Source: Botryococcus braunii
Lineage: Eukaryota; Chlorophyta; Trebouxiophyceae
DNA: 64,000 nucleotides
Assembly (NCBI GenBank): GCA_002005505.1
Contig: KV908660.1
Span: forward strand, 81,044 to 145,043
Direction: 5' to 3'
The number at the start of each line of letters is the position of its first letter. Position 1 is the first letter of the stretch. The notes below the pieces were generated by a model. That model did no database searches, was not told the DNA's origin, and saw only the letters and a program-made list of their open reading frames with translations. Shown in pieces: positions 11,155 to 22,235 of this stretch. The translations under genes were made by a program, and so were the position numbers.

Positions 11155-12075
11155 TGGCTGCACCGTCCAGGGAGGTTTTAGCGCGTTGAATTAGTCAGCG
11201 CCTGAGCTCTCCGAATCTGGCCTTCTGCGCAGATTTGCCGTGTTTATAGCACCACGTGAGTACCGTATTTGGAATCAGTTGAGCTTTGTCCGCTTATTGA
11301 ACTGGGTATACCCCTTTAGGAGGGGCTTGATTACATTCCGTGTGTCGCAGGAACTACAGCAAAGACATCAGCAACAACCGTTTGCAGCGAAACCAAATAT
11401 TAGGAAAGTTCAGTTTGGAGCACCCCATCATCGTACTGCAGAAGTTAGTTGAGATAATTTGATAGCTTTCAGCACTTGTTTTCTGTTTAAATACATTTGA
11501 GAAATAGTAAAGACTATACTTTTGGAATCGCGTTTGCATAATTGTTTCTTTTTCGAAATCTTAGCAACATCAAAGATCGCGGTTTCGTGATACACATCTA
11601 TGGAAATACATAATATTTCGATCTCCTCTTTAGAAGCAAGGTCTGATTTCACATTAAAAGTACTTCCAGAGTTCATCTGCACTGTTTGCATTTATGAGTT
11701 GAAGGTCCGAGGTTGGCGTAACTAGCTGAATTGAGACTCGAGCTTCTGCAAATCCTGAAATACTCATAGTTTGTTTTATCGTTTGTTGGAGAATTAAAAT
11801 TATTAAGAAGCTTCAGAGTACCCTGATTTGAAGGAAGACTTTTCTGCAACTCCATTATCAGAGTTAGTGAGATGCCCCTTTAGGAGGGGTCTGATTACAC
11901 TCCGTTTGTTGAACAGGCACCCCTACAGCCAGCTATAATAGCAGAATCAGCATTTAAGTATATAGCAGTATCAACATTATCTGACATTAGTTAGTATTGT
12001 GAACACTCGAGCGTAATCTCTAACAGTGTGTTAGGCAATCTAGAGCATAAGACCTTGTTTGATTGAACAATTATC
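11155..12075 (+). other. Dam-gypsy leader
   Basis: No coding signal over 0.9 kb. A short motif occurs twice, near 11311 and 11874, each with an imperfect palindrome CCCTTTAGGAGGGG followed by a TGATTACA(T/C)TCCG block. It may be a packaging or structural RNA signal, but that is a guess. Confidence 0.5.
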
Positions 12076-15006
12076 ATGGCAGACATACAAGCCCCAGTAC
12101 GTTTGGAATTTTTCTATGGAAAGCCTACAGAGGACCCTTTTCAGTGGTTAGAGTCTTTTGAACTTTTTCTTGAGATCAACCAAGTAGTGGGTGATCGGGT
12201 TTTACGTTTTGTTAAGCATGCCATGCGCGAGGAGGCTTACACATGGTTCCGTGCGAATCAAGATGATATACATGACTGGGATGACTGTAAAGAGGCCTTC
12301 CTTGAACGATTTGGCCTTGATGAAGACACCCTTATGTTAAAGTTAGACACATGTGCACAACTGTCAAATGAGACCGTTCGCAGCTACGCTGACCGATACA
12401 AGAAATTAGTGGGTTATTTGCAGAACTCTCTGCCACCCAGGATGGTGACCCAGCTATTTGTGAAAGGCTTAGTGCCCCATCTTAGGGAGCGAGTACAGAT
12501 GACCTACCCCGGCAATGGAGCGTTAGCCGACATAATACGTTTGGCTGCAAACTATGAACAGACCTTTGGGCATGCACCATTAGGAGGTATGTACGTTAAT
12601 CAAAACACAGAAGTACAAGCACGCGAGAGAAGTGAGCCTTGGACTCGCCGCCCCATTGACAATGTGGATCAGCGAGCGCCACGCGCGCCGCAGCAGCAAA
12701 ATCAAAGGGAGAACAACAGAGATAACAAAGAAAATAGAAACTGGCCGCGTCAGCGAGATTTCCCCGAAAGGCGTAATCAGCCGCAACCAGCAGCACCGCC
12801 AAGACAGATTGCACCAGCTAATCCACTTAGGGAGGCACCTCTTCCGCCACCCGCAACCGATATAGATACGCTTACCCGAGAAATGGAGAGACTCAGAATT
12901 CAAATTGCAGAATTACAGAGGCCCATGCCCGCCGCTAATTTTACTCAGTTTCATGAGGACCCAGCCGAGGAGGAACAGTCCCAAGTAAGGATGATGTATG
13001 ATGGGTTTACTGACCCATTCCCTGTCTATGCCACCAAAAGACCAGCCGAAAATCCACCTGAATTGGATCAGCCACTGCTACGCCGCCGGCCCAACAATGT
13101 GCAAAACACCACTATGGACCCCAGACCTTCAAATAGGCCAGCTGCAACAGGGCCTAATGGACCTTCCGCACCAGCAAATAATCCTTCAACTGCTGCACCG
13201 CCTACGCCAGCCCCAGTACCTGCTTTTCCCAGGAGGGCACCTGCGCCGCGCCCGCCAGTCGACTTAGGGGGACTGCCACCACTTCCAGATCCTCCCCGGC
13301 CGGCGTACCGAAGACCCCCAGTAGTGCCAGCCCCTTCAAGCGAGCCAATCCAACAAATAAAAGGCTTACCTATGAAGCTGACAGTACAATCTTATTTGAA
13401 TCATATTAGTGAGGAGGAATTTCAAAGATCCATCCAAGAGCTACATGCGTCCCGCCAACAATTCCAGCGAAGCAAGCAAACCACTTCAACACCGCCAAGA
13501 GCTGCGGAGGCAGAGCTTGTAGTAATCTCTAGTGACACCTCCGAGAGCCCCTCAGCCAGCGATACGCCCGAGGCGCCGCGTGTCCAACAACATCTGCAAC
13601 GCAACCTGATCAGCACCACTGTAGCCACAGTCCCTATTATTCTTAACAATACTATCTTTGACGAAGGAATTATCGACACTGGAGCAACAAATACCATGAT
13701 ATCGCAATCTGCAGCTAGACAATTGGGCATGCTTAACCAGATCGAGCCTTGTAGACTTAAGTACTCTTGTGCTGATGGCAACATGTCTGCCCCATGGGGC
13801 ATAATTAGAGAGCTACCAGTAGGTTTTGATGGATTGATATTCCCAATTGACGTCTGTGTTAGTGGGGCGACAAACTACGATGTACTGCTGGGTACCGATT
13901 GGCTAACACAAGCCCATGCCGAGATCAGCTTTGCCAAGTCAGAAATGTCATATAAAATAGACCCTAACCTCATTGGGAAAGTCCCTATAACAGTACTGCC
14001 ATCTGATAAGACTTTTAATCGTTATTGTGTTATGCGGGCTCCCGTTGAGAACCTGGGAGACCCGGAGGGACCGGAGGGACCAGCACTGCCAGAAGTAATT
14101 TATTTCGACGAGAGCGCCTCTGACACCTCTGCGCCCGAGGATTCAAGCGAAGAAGAAGCCACTAGTGAAGAGATTGCCAGTTTACCGTCTGAAGAAGAAT
14201 ACCCAGACCTTATTGAGGAGCCACAAGCAATGCAAGTAGACTTTTTAAATTCCACCGCCGCCGACATCACCCTTGCAGAGGGACCATCTCTCTCGCTGCC
14301 TTCAACAAATAACACCGAAGACTGGATGCTAGAAAAGACTATATTCAAAGACATTGAGGAGCAATTCGGCGCATTTGACCTTGACGCATGCTGCGATCAG
14401 GAGGGCCGTAACTCTCAATTGCCTCACTTTTGGACACCCCAGCAAGACTGTTTGCAGCAAGATTGGACCCACAAGAACATTTACTGCAACCCACCTTTTT
14501 CAAAAGCAATGGAGATTGTGCAGCACGGCCTCACATGTTATGATAGCAGCCCAACCACGACGTCAGCCGTCCTTGTTCTACCATGGTGGCCTGAAGCCGC
14601 ATGGTTTCCCATAGTAATGGAGAAGTTCCAAATCGCTCGACAATATCCTCCAGGAGTGCAGCCGTTTACAGCCCCGGGACGATCCCCCAGCTCTTCTCGC
14701 ATGCGTGTGGGGCCTACCAGTTGGCCGGTGATGATTGTGAAGACCCCTGCACCCAACTTGACTGAAGACCCCGGCCTACAGAAATTGCCAGACATCCAAA
14801 TAATTGAAGAAGAGACAGACCACCTTGAGCCAGAAGAGGTTCCCCTGGGGACCAAGATTTTACCCGAGGAGCGCGAGCGCGCCCTTGGACTTGTTAAGGA
14901 GTACAGGGATGTGTTTTCCCCTGGCATTACGCAGCAACGTACTACTTTGATGCATCTTAGGATAGACCCCGGCTTGCCGCACCTTATCGCTGTCCCTGCA
15001 GAAGCA
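12076..15006 (+). CDS. Gag-protease-Dam-like methyltransferase polyprotein (5' part, split by copia-1)
   Basis: 977 codons from an ATG at 12076. Residues about 10-165 are a Ty3-type Gag (DPFQWLESFELFL, AYTWFRANQ, FLERFGLDED). A Pro/Gln-rich linker follows; I see no CCHC knuckle. A retroviral-type aspartic protease has its DTGA at 534-537 and a second strand near LLGTDWL. After an acidic stretch, residues about 750-890 resemble the phage N6-adenine methyltransferase family (Dam, PF05869): FGAFDLDAC at 764-772, a D-W pair at 796-797 and the catalytic-type NPPF at 805-808. The C-terminus (ERERALGLVKEYRDVFSP) is the usual lead-in to RT, but no RT follows. The stop near 15024 is only copia-1 LTR sequence; the real frame continues at 22965. 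Confidence 0.85.
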
Positions 15007-15011
15007 GTGGT

Positions 15012-16069
15012 TATAAGCTTCTGAGTTCGGCGTTCCCTGTATGACCCGGCACGAGGGTGTTTAGCCCGGCGACACTCTTGTTGTATGTCGAGTAACAAGC
15101 AGTGGCGACTGTGAATGAGATGACTTGAATGGCAACAGTTAAGTAGCAAACACCCGAAGTGCTTTTGATGTCCCAATCAAGTCTTACAATGCTTATTGCT
15201 CTCTCTCATCACTCAGCAATTCAAACTACTCTATCTACGAAGTTACTGATAGTCTGCATTACCGATGTCCGATGAGCTAAGCAGTAGTACCTTTCTATTA
15301 CGCATTATCTAGACTCTTTCCTAATACATTGTTCTTGTGCCTGAGGTGTCCTGACAACAGTTTACCTGTATGACCCGGCACGAGGGTGTTTAGCCCGGCG
15401 ACACTCTTGTTGTATGTCGAGTAACAAGCAGTGGCGACTGTGAATGAGATGACTTGAATGGCAACAGTTAAGTAGCAAACACCCGAAGTGCTTTTGATGT
15501 CCCAATCAAGTCTTACAATGCTTATTGCTCTCTCTCATCACTCAGCAATTCAAACTACTCTATCTACGAAGTTACTGATAGTCTGCATTACCGATGTCCG
15601 ATGAGCTAAGCAGTAGTACCTTTCTATTACGCATTATCTAGACTCTTTCCTAATACATTGTTCTTGTGCCTGAGGTGTCCTGACAACAGTTTACCTGTAT
15701 GACCCGGCACGAGGGTGTTTAGCCCGGCGACACTCTTGTTGTATGTCGAGTAACAAGCAGTGGCGACTGTGAATGAGATGACTTGAATGGCAACAGTTAA
15801 GTAGCAAACACCCGAAGTGCTTTTGATGTCCCAATCAAGTGCCTCATTCCTTCGAGCCAGGAGCATATAGCCTTTCGAGCAAACCGTGTCTGATTACCTC
15901 ATCCTCCCTTATCAACGTACAATTGGTCTAGATTGGTTCTGGCAGAACTCCTAGGTTCTGCCACCTATTACTCATTCTAATAAATGTTCTCACTGGTAAT
16001 TGGAGCTGATCTGGCCACTATTACTCTCCTGAGGGAAAGGCACCAAAATGTTCTGTCACTATTATAACA
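15012..16069 (-). repeat. copia-1 3' LTR (three repeat units)
   Basis: 1058 bp, minus-strand TGTTATAATAG ... GAAGCTTATA. Units start at 15036, 15365 and 15694, period 329 bp; the last is partial (about 146 bp). It is 329 bp longer than the 5' LTR, exactly one unit. Confidence 0.93.
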
Positions 16070-16088
16070 CTTCCCCTTGCCTTTTCCT
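16070..16088 (-). other. copia-1 polypurine tract
   Basis: On the minus strand, a purine-rich GGAAAAGGCAAGGGGAAG-like run lies directly before the 3' LTR TGTTATAATAG. It primes plus-strand DNA synthesis. Copia-2 has the same tract at 44788. Confidence 0.8.
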
Positions 16089-16748
16089 CACAAAAACTTG
16101 GCCAAACCCAGAGCCTCACGATGTCCCTGAAATACCTGCCTTGTTAAAGGCTTTGTGAATATATCTGCCACATTCCTTGCAGAAGGAACGTATTTCACAT
16201 CAACTTGACCCAATGCAATAGCTTCCCGCGCAAAGTGGAAGCTGATAGCAATATGCTTAGTATGCTTAGAGAACACTGGATTTCTGAGATGATTGATGCA
16301 TCCCTGATTATCACAGTGAATCTTGACAATCCATGGAGAAATCCCAATTTCCTCAAGGAATCCCTTCATCCAATTGGCCTCTTTGACAGCTGCACTTGCT
16401 GCCATGAACTCAGCTTTTACAGTGGATGTGGCAACTGCAGATTGCTTCTTGCTCCCCCAAACTACAGCTCCACCAAACACTCTGATGACATACCCTGTAG
16501 TGGAAAATCGATGATCTTGATCCCCACCATAATCTGCATCAACAAAACCCTCAAGCTCTGTGTCCTTCCCTCCAAGGACCAAAACGAGATCTCTGGTTGC
16601 CTTCAGATATTTCAACACTCTGATGGCTTCATTCCAGTGAGCAGTAGTAGGGGTAATCCTGTACCTGGAAAGCACTCCCACAGCCTGTGAAATATCAGGC
16701 CTAGTGGTATTTGCAATGTACAACAGTGACCCAACCAGTTCACAGTAC
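16088..16748 (-). pseudogene. copia-1 RNase H and end of RT (split from RT by solo LTR)
   Basis: The frame includes LYIANTTRPDISQAVGVLSRY (end of the RT domain), then an RNase H of copia type with DADYGGDQDHRFSTTGY, SKKQSAVATSTVKAEFMA, CDNQGCINHLRNP and KHIAISFHFAREAI, ending KPLTRQVFQGHREALGLAKFL and a stop at 16088. RNase H removes the RNA strand of the hybrid. It is nearly collinear with copia-2 44806-45693. The break on the left in protein terms is caused only by the 299-bp solo LTR. Confidence 0.85.
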
Positions 16749-16753
16749 CTGTG

Positions 16754-17052
16754 TGTAACAGGAATAGTCGCGTGTTATAGGAAAATGACCGGACCACGAG
16801 GATTTGGACCTCCATAAAGGTCCCTTCGTGAGTTATGTTCCTCCACGCCAAGAAGTAGCTACTTCACGCGCCAAGGGAGTGACCCCTTACTTGACAAGGC
16901 GCATTGGCGATGGAGACAGGGACACACTTAGAACAGGATAGAATAAGGCTTTGGCAGAGGAAGGACCGGGCCGGACTGGACGGGTACTGAGGTGGAGCCC
17001 AAACAACTTGTAACCATTGTTTTCGCATCCTTTGGCCGTTTCTACTGTATCA
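16754..17052. mobile_element. Solo LTR, 299 bp
   Basis: Starts TGTAACAGGAATAG and ends TGTATCA, with TSD CTGTG on both sides (16749-16753, 17053-17057). Comparison with copia-2, which lacks it, confirms an insertion within RT-coding sequence. No internal coding region and no second LTR, so it is a recombination remnant or a very small LTR element. Strand unknown. Confidence 0.82.
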
Positions 17053-18434
17053 CTGTGTCCTGGAGAAAGGGGGCTCCCAGCACCAATGCTGTCACTGTTG
17101 TCCTTGGACATAGGTCGCTGTGTGGCTACAAAATCTTTGGTCATAGGGGTGTCGGGCCCCACAGTCTCCAGATCCAGCCCAAATTTCTCAACCAATGCAT
17201 CAATCTTAGGGATGCAGCTTAATGAAATTAGCCCTTTATCCCTATCTCTCATCACTTGACAGCCCAGGAAATCTTTTACCTCTCCTAAATCATGGATGGT
17301 GAACTCTTGCTTGAGTAACCCCTTCACTCTCTCAATCTCTCCCATTCCCTTGGAAACTATCAGTAGATCATCTACATAAATCAACACAAATGACTTTCCT
17401 CCATCTACTGAGCACTTCACATAGACCCCAGCATCACTCTTGCACACTTCATAGCCCATGGTATGCAGCTTCTCATTAAGGGTCTTATGCCATGCCCTTG
17501 GAGCTTGCTTCAGGCCATACAATGCCTTCTTCAAGCGACACACTGTGTTACCATCCCCATTTTCAAACCCAGGAGGTTGTGTGACATACACCTCCTCCTC
17601 TAATTCCCCATTCAGGAAAGCAGTCTTGACATCCACCTGGTGAATTTCAAGACCCTCTTGTGCAGCCACTAACAGTAAGGCTCTCCTGGATCCATAACTG
17701 CTAGTTGGTGCAAAGACTTCCATGACATCTACTCCAGGAATTTGCCTGCATCCTTGAGCTACCAGCCTAGCCTTGAACCTCAGCACATTGCCATGGGCAT
17801 CGATTTTCACGGAAAAGATCCAATGGACTGGAATTACTTTATGGCCACGAGGTCTAGGGACATACTCCATGACCTCGTGGGCATCCAAAGAATACTGCTC
17901 TTCTTGCATAGCAGCCTTCCAATATTCCCACTGAGGGGACTTCTGTGCCTCCCTCAAGCTGGAAGGCACACTAATCTTCCCAAACCGTACCCCTGTGTGC
18001 TTCCCCTGATCTGGCTTGCTCTCACTCTCTTTTTCACCCACTACTCTTTCGCTGAATGTCGCCGCACTGCACCTGGGTGCAGTTTGTGAGGATTCTGACT
18101 TTCCTCGCTGCTCTCTTTCTCTTTTCGACTCACAGTTTGCCCTTTCGAGCTTACTGCTTCGCACTCTCACATCATCCTCCCAGACACAGGTATCTCTCGG
18201 AAAGCTCTTGTAATTAGGCAAATTCTCACACTGTCCAAGCTTTCGATTCACCTCCTCATCCACACTCTTACATGTCTGACGTGCTTCAGCCTCGTCAGAG
18301 CTCTCGCAGGCAATTGAACCACTCTGCACAGCTTGGACACTTGGTCTGTCTTGGTGTTGTGCCCATGTCTCTCTCTCTCTCTCTGTCTGCTCCCCACCAA
18401 ACATGAGCGCTGGGGCGCAGGCCCAGCAGCACAC
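17053..18434 (-). pseudogene. copia-1 reverse transcriptase
   Basis: Copia-type RT (RVT_2): LDAHEVMEYVPRPRGHKVIP, WIFSVKIDAHGNVLRFKARL, HQVDVKTAFLNGELEEEVY, LKKALYGLKQAPRAWH and the active site LIYVDDLLIVSKG. RT copies the element RNA into cDNA. The catalytic Asp pair is intact. The upstream spacer (a Cys- and Ser-rich linker, 18248-18673) moves between frames, and the C-terminal frame runs into the solo LTR, so the polyprotein is broken twice. Confidence 0.85.
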
Positions 18435-18599
18435 TCACAAGCATAGCCCACACTTGTGTGGCTGGCACCACATTGTCTTTGGGCATTACAGACAGAACTC
18501 ACATCTCTAACAATTCCCTCAGGCACTGAACAGGTCCCACCCATGCATCTCAACTCGCTTGGACCATTTTCAGTCTGATCAGAGACTGTCCCCCTCTCT

Positions 18600-21500
18600 T
18601 CACTCACAGTTGAAACAGGTCTCTCTTGCATCTGACCTAACTCCTGCACTTCCCCTGGTCCCTGTGTCACCATCAGTCAGCCCCTCTCTCTCACAGCTCT
18701 CTCCCTTATCCTGTGCCAGCAGGATTTCTCTAGCAGCAGCTCGTTGCTCATAACGTTGGGCCCGAGACGGTCCATTCAAAGGCGGAGTTACAGTAGCAGG
18801 AGGAGTATTCCGGAGGAACTGCTGTGCTCGCTCCAAGATCCGTTGATGGTGCCCACTGTCAGAGCCTCCTCGCGCAAGTCGCTGAAGTGTATCCAGTACC
18901 TCGGACTGGTCCAGATCCAGCTGAGGTGGTTTCTCACTTGGTCCATGAACAATTTCTGTAGTGCCCTCCTCTTGGGAAGGCTTCCCCTGACATGCAGGCT
19001 CGGTTGCAGCTTGGTCAGGGGGTCCTGGGAGGGCGCTATCAGGTCTGCTGCTGGAGCAGGGAGCGCTGATAGCCTGATTCTGAGTGCTGCACTGAGGTGA
19101 GGAGACTGTCGGGTTGCTGAGGTGCTGCTGAGCTGGCAAACCTTCCGGATACGAGAACTGCAGTGGCTGGTCAAGGAGGGTGGACATTCCCACCCGAGAG
19201 GCTCCTCGGATGTGTTCCACAAATTGGACATCTCTGCTCTCTCTCCAGACCCCCCCTCCCAGATAAATACGATATGCCTTGGACACTGGGGAATAACCAG
19301 TGAACATGCCAGGTACAGCCTTTGGTGCAAATACCCCCCTCTGCTGATCGGGCACATGCACAAATGCCAGGCATCCCCACGTACGAAGAAGTGATACATC
19401 TGGCTTGTATCCCATGAATAATTCACAAGGGGTGAGAGGCCTGCCTGTACTGGGTCCCATATTCAGGAGGATGCACGCTGTTTCTAGGGCCTCTTTCCAC
19501 ATGACTGGACTGGCACCTGCAAAATTGAGGAGGGTTCTGGTTCGTTCCTTCAAGGTCCTGCTGGCTCGCTCTGCTATCCCGTTCTGCTGGGGAGTGTAGG
19601 GTGCAGACATCTCCAGCTTAGTGCCCTGAGACGCACAGAACTCCTTAAATCTGGAATTAATAAATTCTGTGCCTCTGTCACACCGAATGCATTTGACAGT
19701 GGTCCCTCTTTCTGTTTGCCAAAATAGAATCAGGTCCCTGACAACTGAGGCAATTACATCCTTTGACTTTACTGGTAGGACAGCATTCCATCCGGATGCC
19801 TCATCAGCAACAGTCACCCAAAAGCGTTCCCCAGAAATGGCTGCTGGAGTAATGGGGCCCACAGTGTCAATATGGATTCTGTCAAGAGGATTTATTGCAG
19901 GCCTGGAACTTTCACCAAAGGGGGGACGGGTGTGCTTCCCCTCAATACATGCTTCACAATATTTTGGACAGTTCTCACAGGATGACAGGGAGGTATCAAT
20001 GCCTGTGACCAGCTGTTCATTGCTCAGGCGCTGCATCCATGGTTCACCCGGATGTCCCATTCTGCTGTGCCACAGAAATCTTTTTGCACAATCATGCTGC
20101 AGGTTCTTCTTGGATTTTCTCTTCACTGCAGCTGCCAGTGGTAACAACCGTTGCACTGGGGGAACAAATAAGCAGTCATGTACATAATAAAGACCTTTTT
20201 CTGCTCTAATGGGCATCTTCCAGCCATTCGGGCCAGAGACTGTGGTAAAGGCACCCATGCTTTCTGTGGTAAAGCAAGCTCCATCACGAAGGGCAGCAGA
20301 AACAGACAAGATGTTCATCGTTGCAGAGGGAACACACTGGACATGATGCAGCCACAGTGGGATAGATTGCTGGTTCAATAGGCAGATTGATCCAGTGGCA
20401 GTTATTCCTCCTGTTGCATCAGACGTGGCCAGCTGCAGAGGGATGGGAGCAGCATGTACTGTGGGAGCATGTAGCAGTGACAGATCATTGACAAGATGGA
20501 CTGACGCTCCACTGTCTACCAACCAGGACTGTTTGGAAGTTCTCCCCTTGCACGGTTTGAGAACATTATAGGATACCACGTGTGGCATACCTTCAGGTGG
20601 GGGAGAAGGTGGACCAGGTGGTGGATGCAGCAGTGGGAACGCTCCCGCTGCAGGGAAGACATGCTGGACTGCTGGTGGGGGCTGGGGTCCTCCAGGAAAC
20701 TGACCTTGGGGCCACATGCCTGCCACTTGCTGCACTGCTGCTACCACATTCCTCTGGGTTTCTGCGTCCCTCTGTCTCTTGCGGCAGTCTCGCCAGAAGT
20801 GCCCCTTTTTGTGGCAGTAGTTGCATGTACCACGTACCTCCACCTTGGTCTCTGTTTCTGCAGGCTGTCTGGTCTGAGTCAAAGCACATGCAGTAGGGGC
20901 AGGGACTGCTGCAGCCAGCATTGGTTGTGCAGTCAAGACCACTGCAGGCAGGTCTGAGTCATCATCGTAGCCTGTTGCTTCTGCTGTGGTGGAGATGAGG
21001 TCTGCCAGTTGATCCAAGGGATAAGCCACGGCTGTAGGCAGTAGTCCAGGGGGGTTGGCAGCTGCTGGCAGGCCCTGCACAATCTGTGAGGCCACATGCC
21101 CATCCAGGAGATCATGACCATTTCTCTTCAAGCAACCTTTCAGATTGATCATCCTATTGACGTACTGGGAAATGGTTTCACCTTGTCTCATACCACGGGA
21201 CATCTCCTTTAGCCAGTCAGCATTGGCCTGAGTATTGTATCCTCCCACAAACTTCCTACATATATACACATATGCATCATATGCCGATGGCTTACTTGAC
21301 AGCTCCCCCAACCAGTCTTCCGGAACTGATTCATACAGCAACAACAATGCTGCGGCATTATGGGTAGTCCCAGGCATAGCTTGTTGGATGGCTGGTAAAG
21401 AACCCTTGGCATCGTTTGCTGCAGTGAAGGCATTGTCCCACACCACAAAGTTCTGGCCTTTACGTTGCAGTTTTATATGTACCTTGACCTGTGTGGCAAT

Positions 21501-21629
21501 GACCTTGGGAAGGGTGTCTCCTTTCCCCCTGGAGGTACTGGGAGTGCAAGGTTCCCTGGTAGGAGTTGATGTGGACTCCTCTCCTGCTGACTTAGATTCT
21601 GAGCTGGTGCTGGTACCCTTCTTCTTCAT
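18600..21629 (-). CDS. copia-1 Gag-protease-integrase polyprotein
   Basis: 1009 residues from an ATG at 21629. Gag (UBN2 type) covers about residues 40-220. One CCHC zinc knuckle is at 269-282 (CNYCHKKGHFWRDC). Protease: WLVDSGASVHLVND with DSGA at 372-375. GAG-pre-integrase follows with HSRMGHPGEPW and CENCPKYCEACIEGKH. The integrase core has Asp in RIHIDTVGP, Asp in CIRCDRGTEF and Glu in QQNGIAERA, all present. After YRIYLGGGVWRESRDVQFVEH the protein enters a variable linker and hits a stop at 18600 before RT. In related copias gag and pol are one frame, so this stop is probably a mutation. Confidence 0.92.
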   Translation of the reverse strand: MKKKGTSTSSESKSAGEESTSTPTREPCTPSTSRGKGDTLPKVIATQVKVHIKLQRKGQNFVVWDNAFTAANDAKGSLPAIQQAMPGTTHNAAALLLLYESVPEDWLGELSSKPSAYDAYVYICRKFVGGYNTQANADWLKEMSRGMRQGETISQYVNRMINLKGCLKRNGHDLLDGHVASQIVQGLPAAANPPGLLPTAVAYPLDQLADLISTTAEATGYDDDSDLPAVVLTAQPMLAAAVPAPTACALTQTRQPAETETKVEVRGTCNYCHKKGHFWRDCRKRQRDAETQRNVVAAVQQVAGMWPQGQFPGGPQPPPAVQHVFPAAGAFPLLHPPPGPPSPPPEGMPHVVSYNVLKPCKGRTSKQSWLVDSGASVHLVNDLSLLHAPTVHAAPIPLQLATSDATGGITATGSICLLNQQSIPLWLHHVQCVPSATMNILSVSAALRDGACFTTESMGAFTTVSGPNGWKMPIRAEKGLYYVHDCLFVPPVQRLLPLAAAVKRKSKKNLQHDCAKRFLWHSRMGHPGEPWMQRLSNEQLVTGIDTSLSSCENCPKYCEACIEGKHTRPPFGESSRPAINPLDRIHIDTVGPITPAAISGERFWVTVADEASGWNAVLPVKSKDVIASVVRDLILFWQTERGTTVKCIRCDRGTEFINSRFKEFCASQGTKLEMSAPYTPQQNGIAERASRTLKERTRTLLNFAGASPVMWKEALETACILLNMGPSTGRPLTPCELFMGYKPDVSLLRTWGCLAFVHVPDQQRGVFAPKAVPGMFTGYSPVSKAYRIYLGGGVWRESRDVQFVEHIRGASRVGMSTLLDQPLQFSYPEGLPAQQHLSNPTVSSPQCSTQNQAISAPCSSSRPDSALPGPPDQAATEPACQGKPSQEEGTTEIVHGPSEKPPQLDLDQSEVLDTLQRLARGGSDSGHHQRILERAQQFLRNTPPATVTPPLNGPSRAQRYEQRAAAREILLAQDKGESCEREGLTDGDTGTRGSAGVRSDARETCFNCE

Positions 21630-21644
21630 GCTGTTTGGAACAGG

Positions 21645-22169
21645 TCAGTTGTCGCTCCTTTCTGACAGTCTGGAGTCTCCGTCCTCGTCCTCACTGTCGT
21701 CCTCTGTGACCCACTCGTCCACGTAGAATTCGCCCTCGCCGCAGAGAATTAGACCATCAATGAAGTCGTCTCCCAGGCTGCTCAAAGCTAGCTCAATAGC
21801 TGCGTAGGCTGCCTTCTCTGTCCAATAAGTTTCGTGCGACGGACCGCCCGTTTGCTGTAGGCACCTCTCAAAAATTGCTCGTGTTAGATATCCAGGCTCT
21901 CCGTTGATGAATGAGATTTCCCAAACAGTGAATTTATAAGCTGGATATATCGGAAATCGCTCTCGGAACCACCGAGGAGGCGTGAGTGCTCCCCGTCCGT
22001 GTGCTTCGTGGACGAAGTCCTTCACCAGGAATGCTCGTTCTTCTATCGTCCGTGGTCCTTTCTCTCCTCCTGCCTTTCTTCGCTCGTTATATGTTGGAGG
22101 AGGAGGTAGAGGTGGAGGAGGTCTACGTCCGCCCGTGCTCATGCGTCCGGTTGGTCTCTTTCGCGCCAT
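21645..22169 (-). CDS. Conserved leader ORF of copia-1, unknown function
   Basis: 174 residues starting MARKRPTGRMSTGG; an in-frame ATG 24 nt upstream is possible. Basic N-terminus, a Pro run (PPPPLPPPPTYNERR), a core with ERAFLVKDFV, FPIYPAYKFTVWEISFIN and GEPGYLTRAIFERC, and an acidic C-terminus (EDDSEDEDGD). The stop is only 15 nt upstream of the gag ATG. Copia-2 has a clear homologue in the same place, broken by a frameshift. I do not recognise the family. It could be a matrix-like extra Gag domain or an accessory protein. The conserved block matches in a distinct, diverged element, which argues for a real protein. Confidence 0.65.
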   Translation of the reverse strand: MARKRPTGRMSTGGRRPPPPLPPPPTYNERRKAGGEKGPRTIEERAFLVKDFVHEAHGRGALTPPRWFRERFPIYPAYKFTVWEISFINGEPGYLTRAIFERCLQQTGGPSHETYWTEKAAYAAIELALSSLGDDFIDGLILCGEGEFYVDEWVTEDDSEDEDGDSRLSERSDN

Positions 22170-22222
22170 AGCAGGATACTTTGCCCAAGTCATACATTTT
22201 ACATGCCCCAGCAGAAGAGTCG

Positions 22223-22235
22223 TGGGCCCATAACC
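22223..22235 (-). other. copia-1 primer-binding site
   Basis: Minus-strand GGTTATGGGCCCA directly after the 5' LTR. It is complementary to the anticodon-loop region (UGGGCCCAUAACC) of initiator tRNA-Met, the copia type of priming by a cleaved tRNA. Confidence 0.85.

Noticed and set aside
11155..11170. Initiator tRNA-Met primer site after the Dam-gypsy 5' LTR
   Set aside because: The sequence starts TGG but then differs from TGGTATC; primer tRNA not identified.
18361..18386. CT microsatellite near 18370
   Set aside because: Short, and part of the copia-1 linker coding sequence (Arg-Glu repeats on the minus strand).
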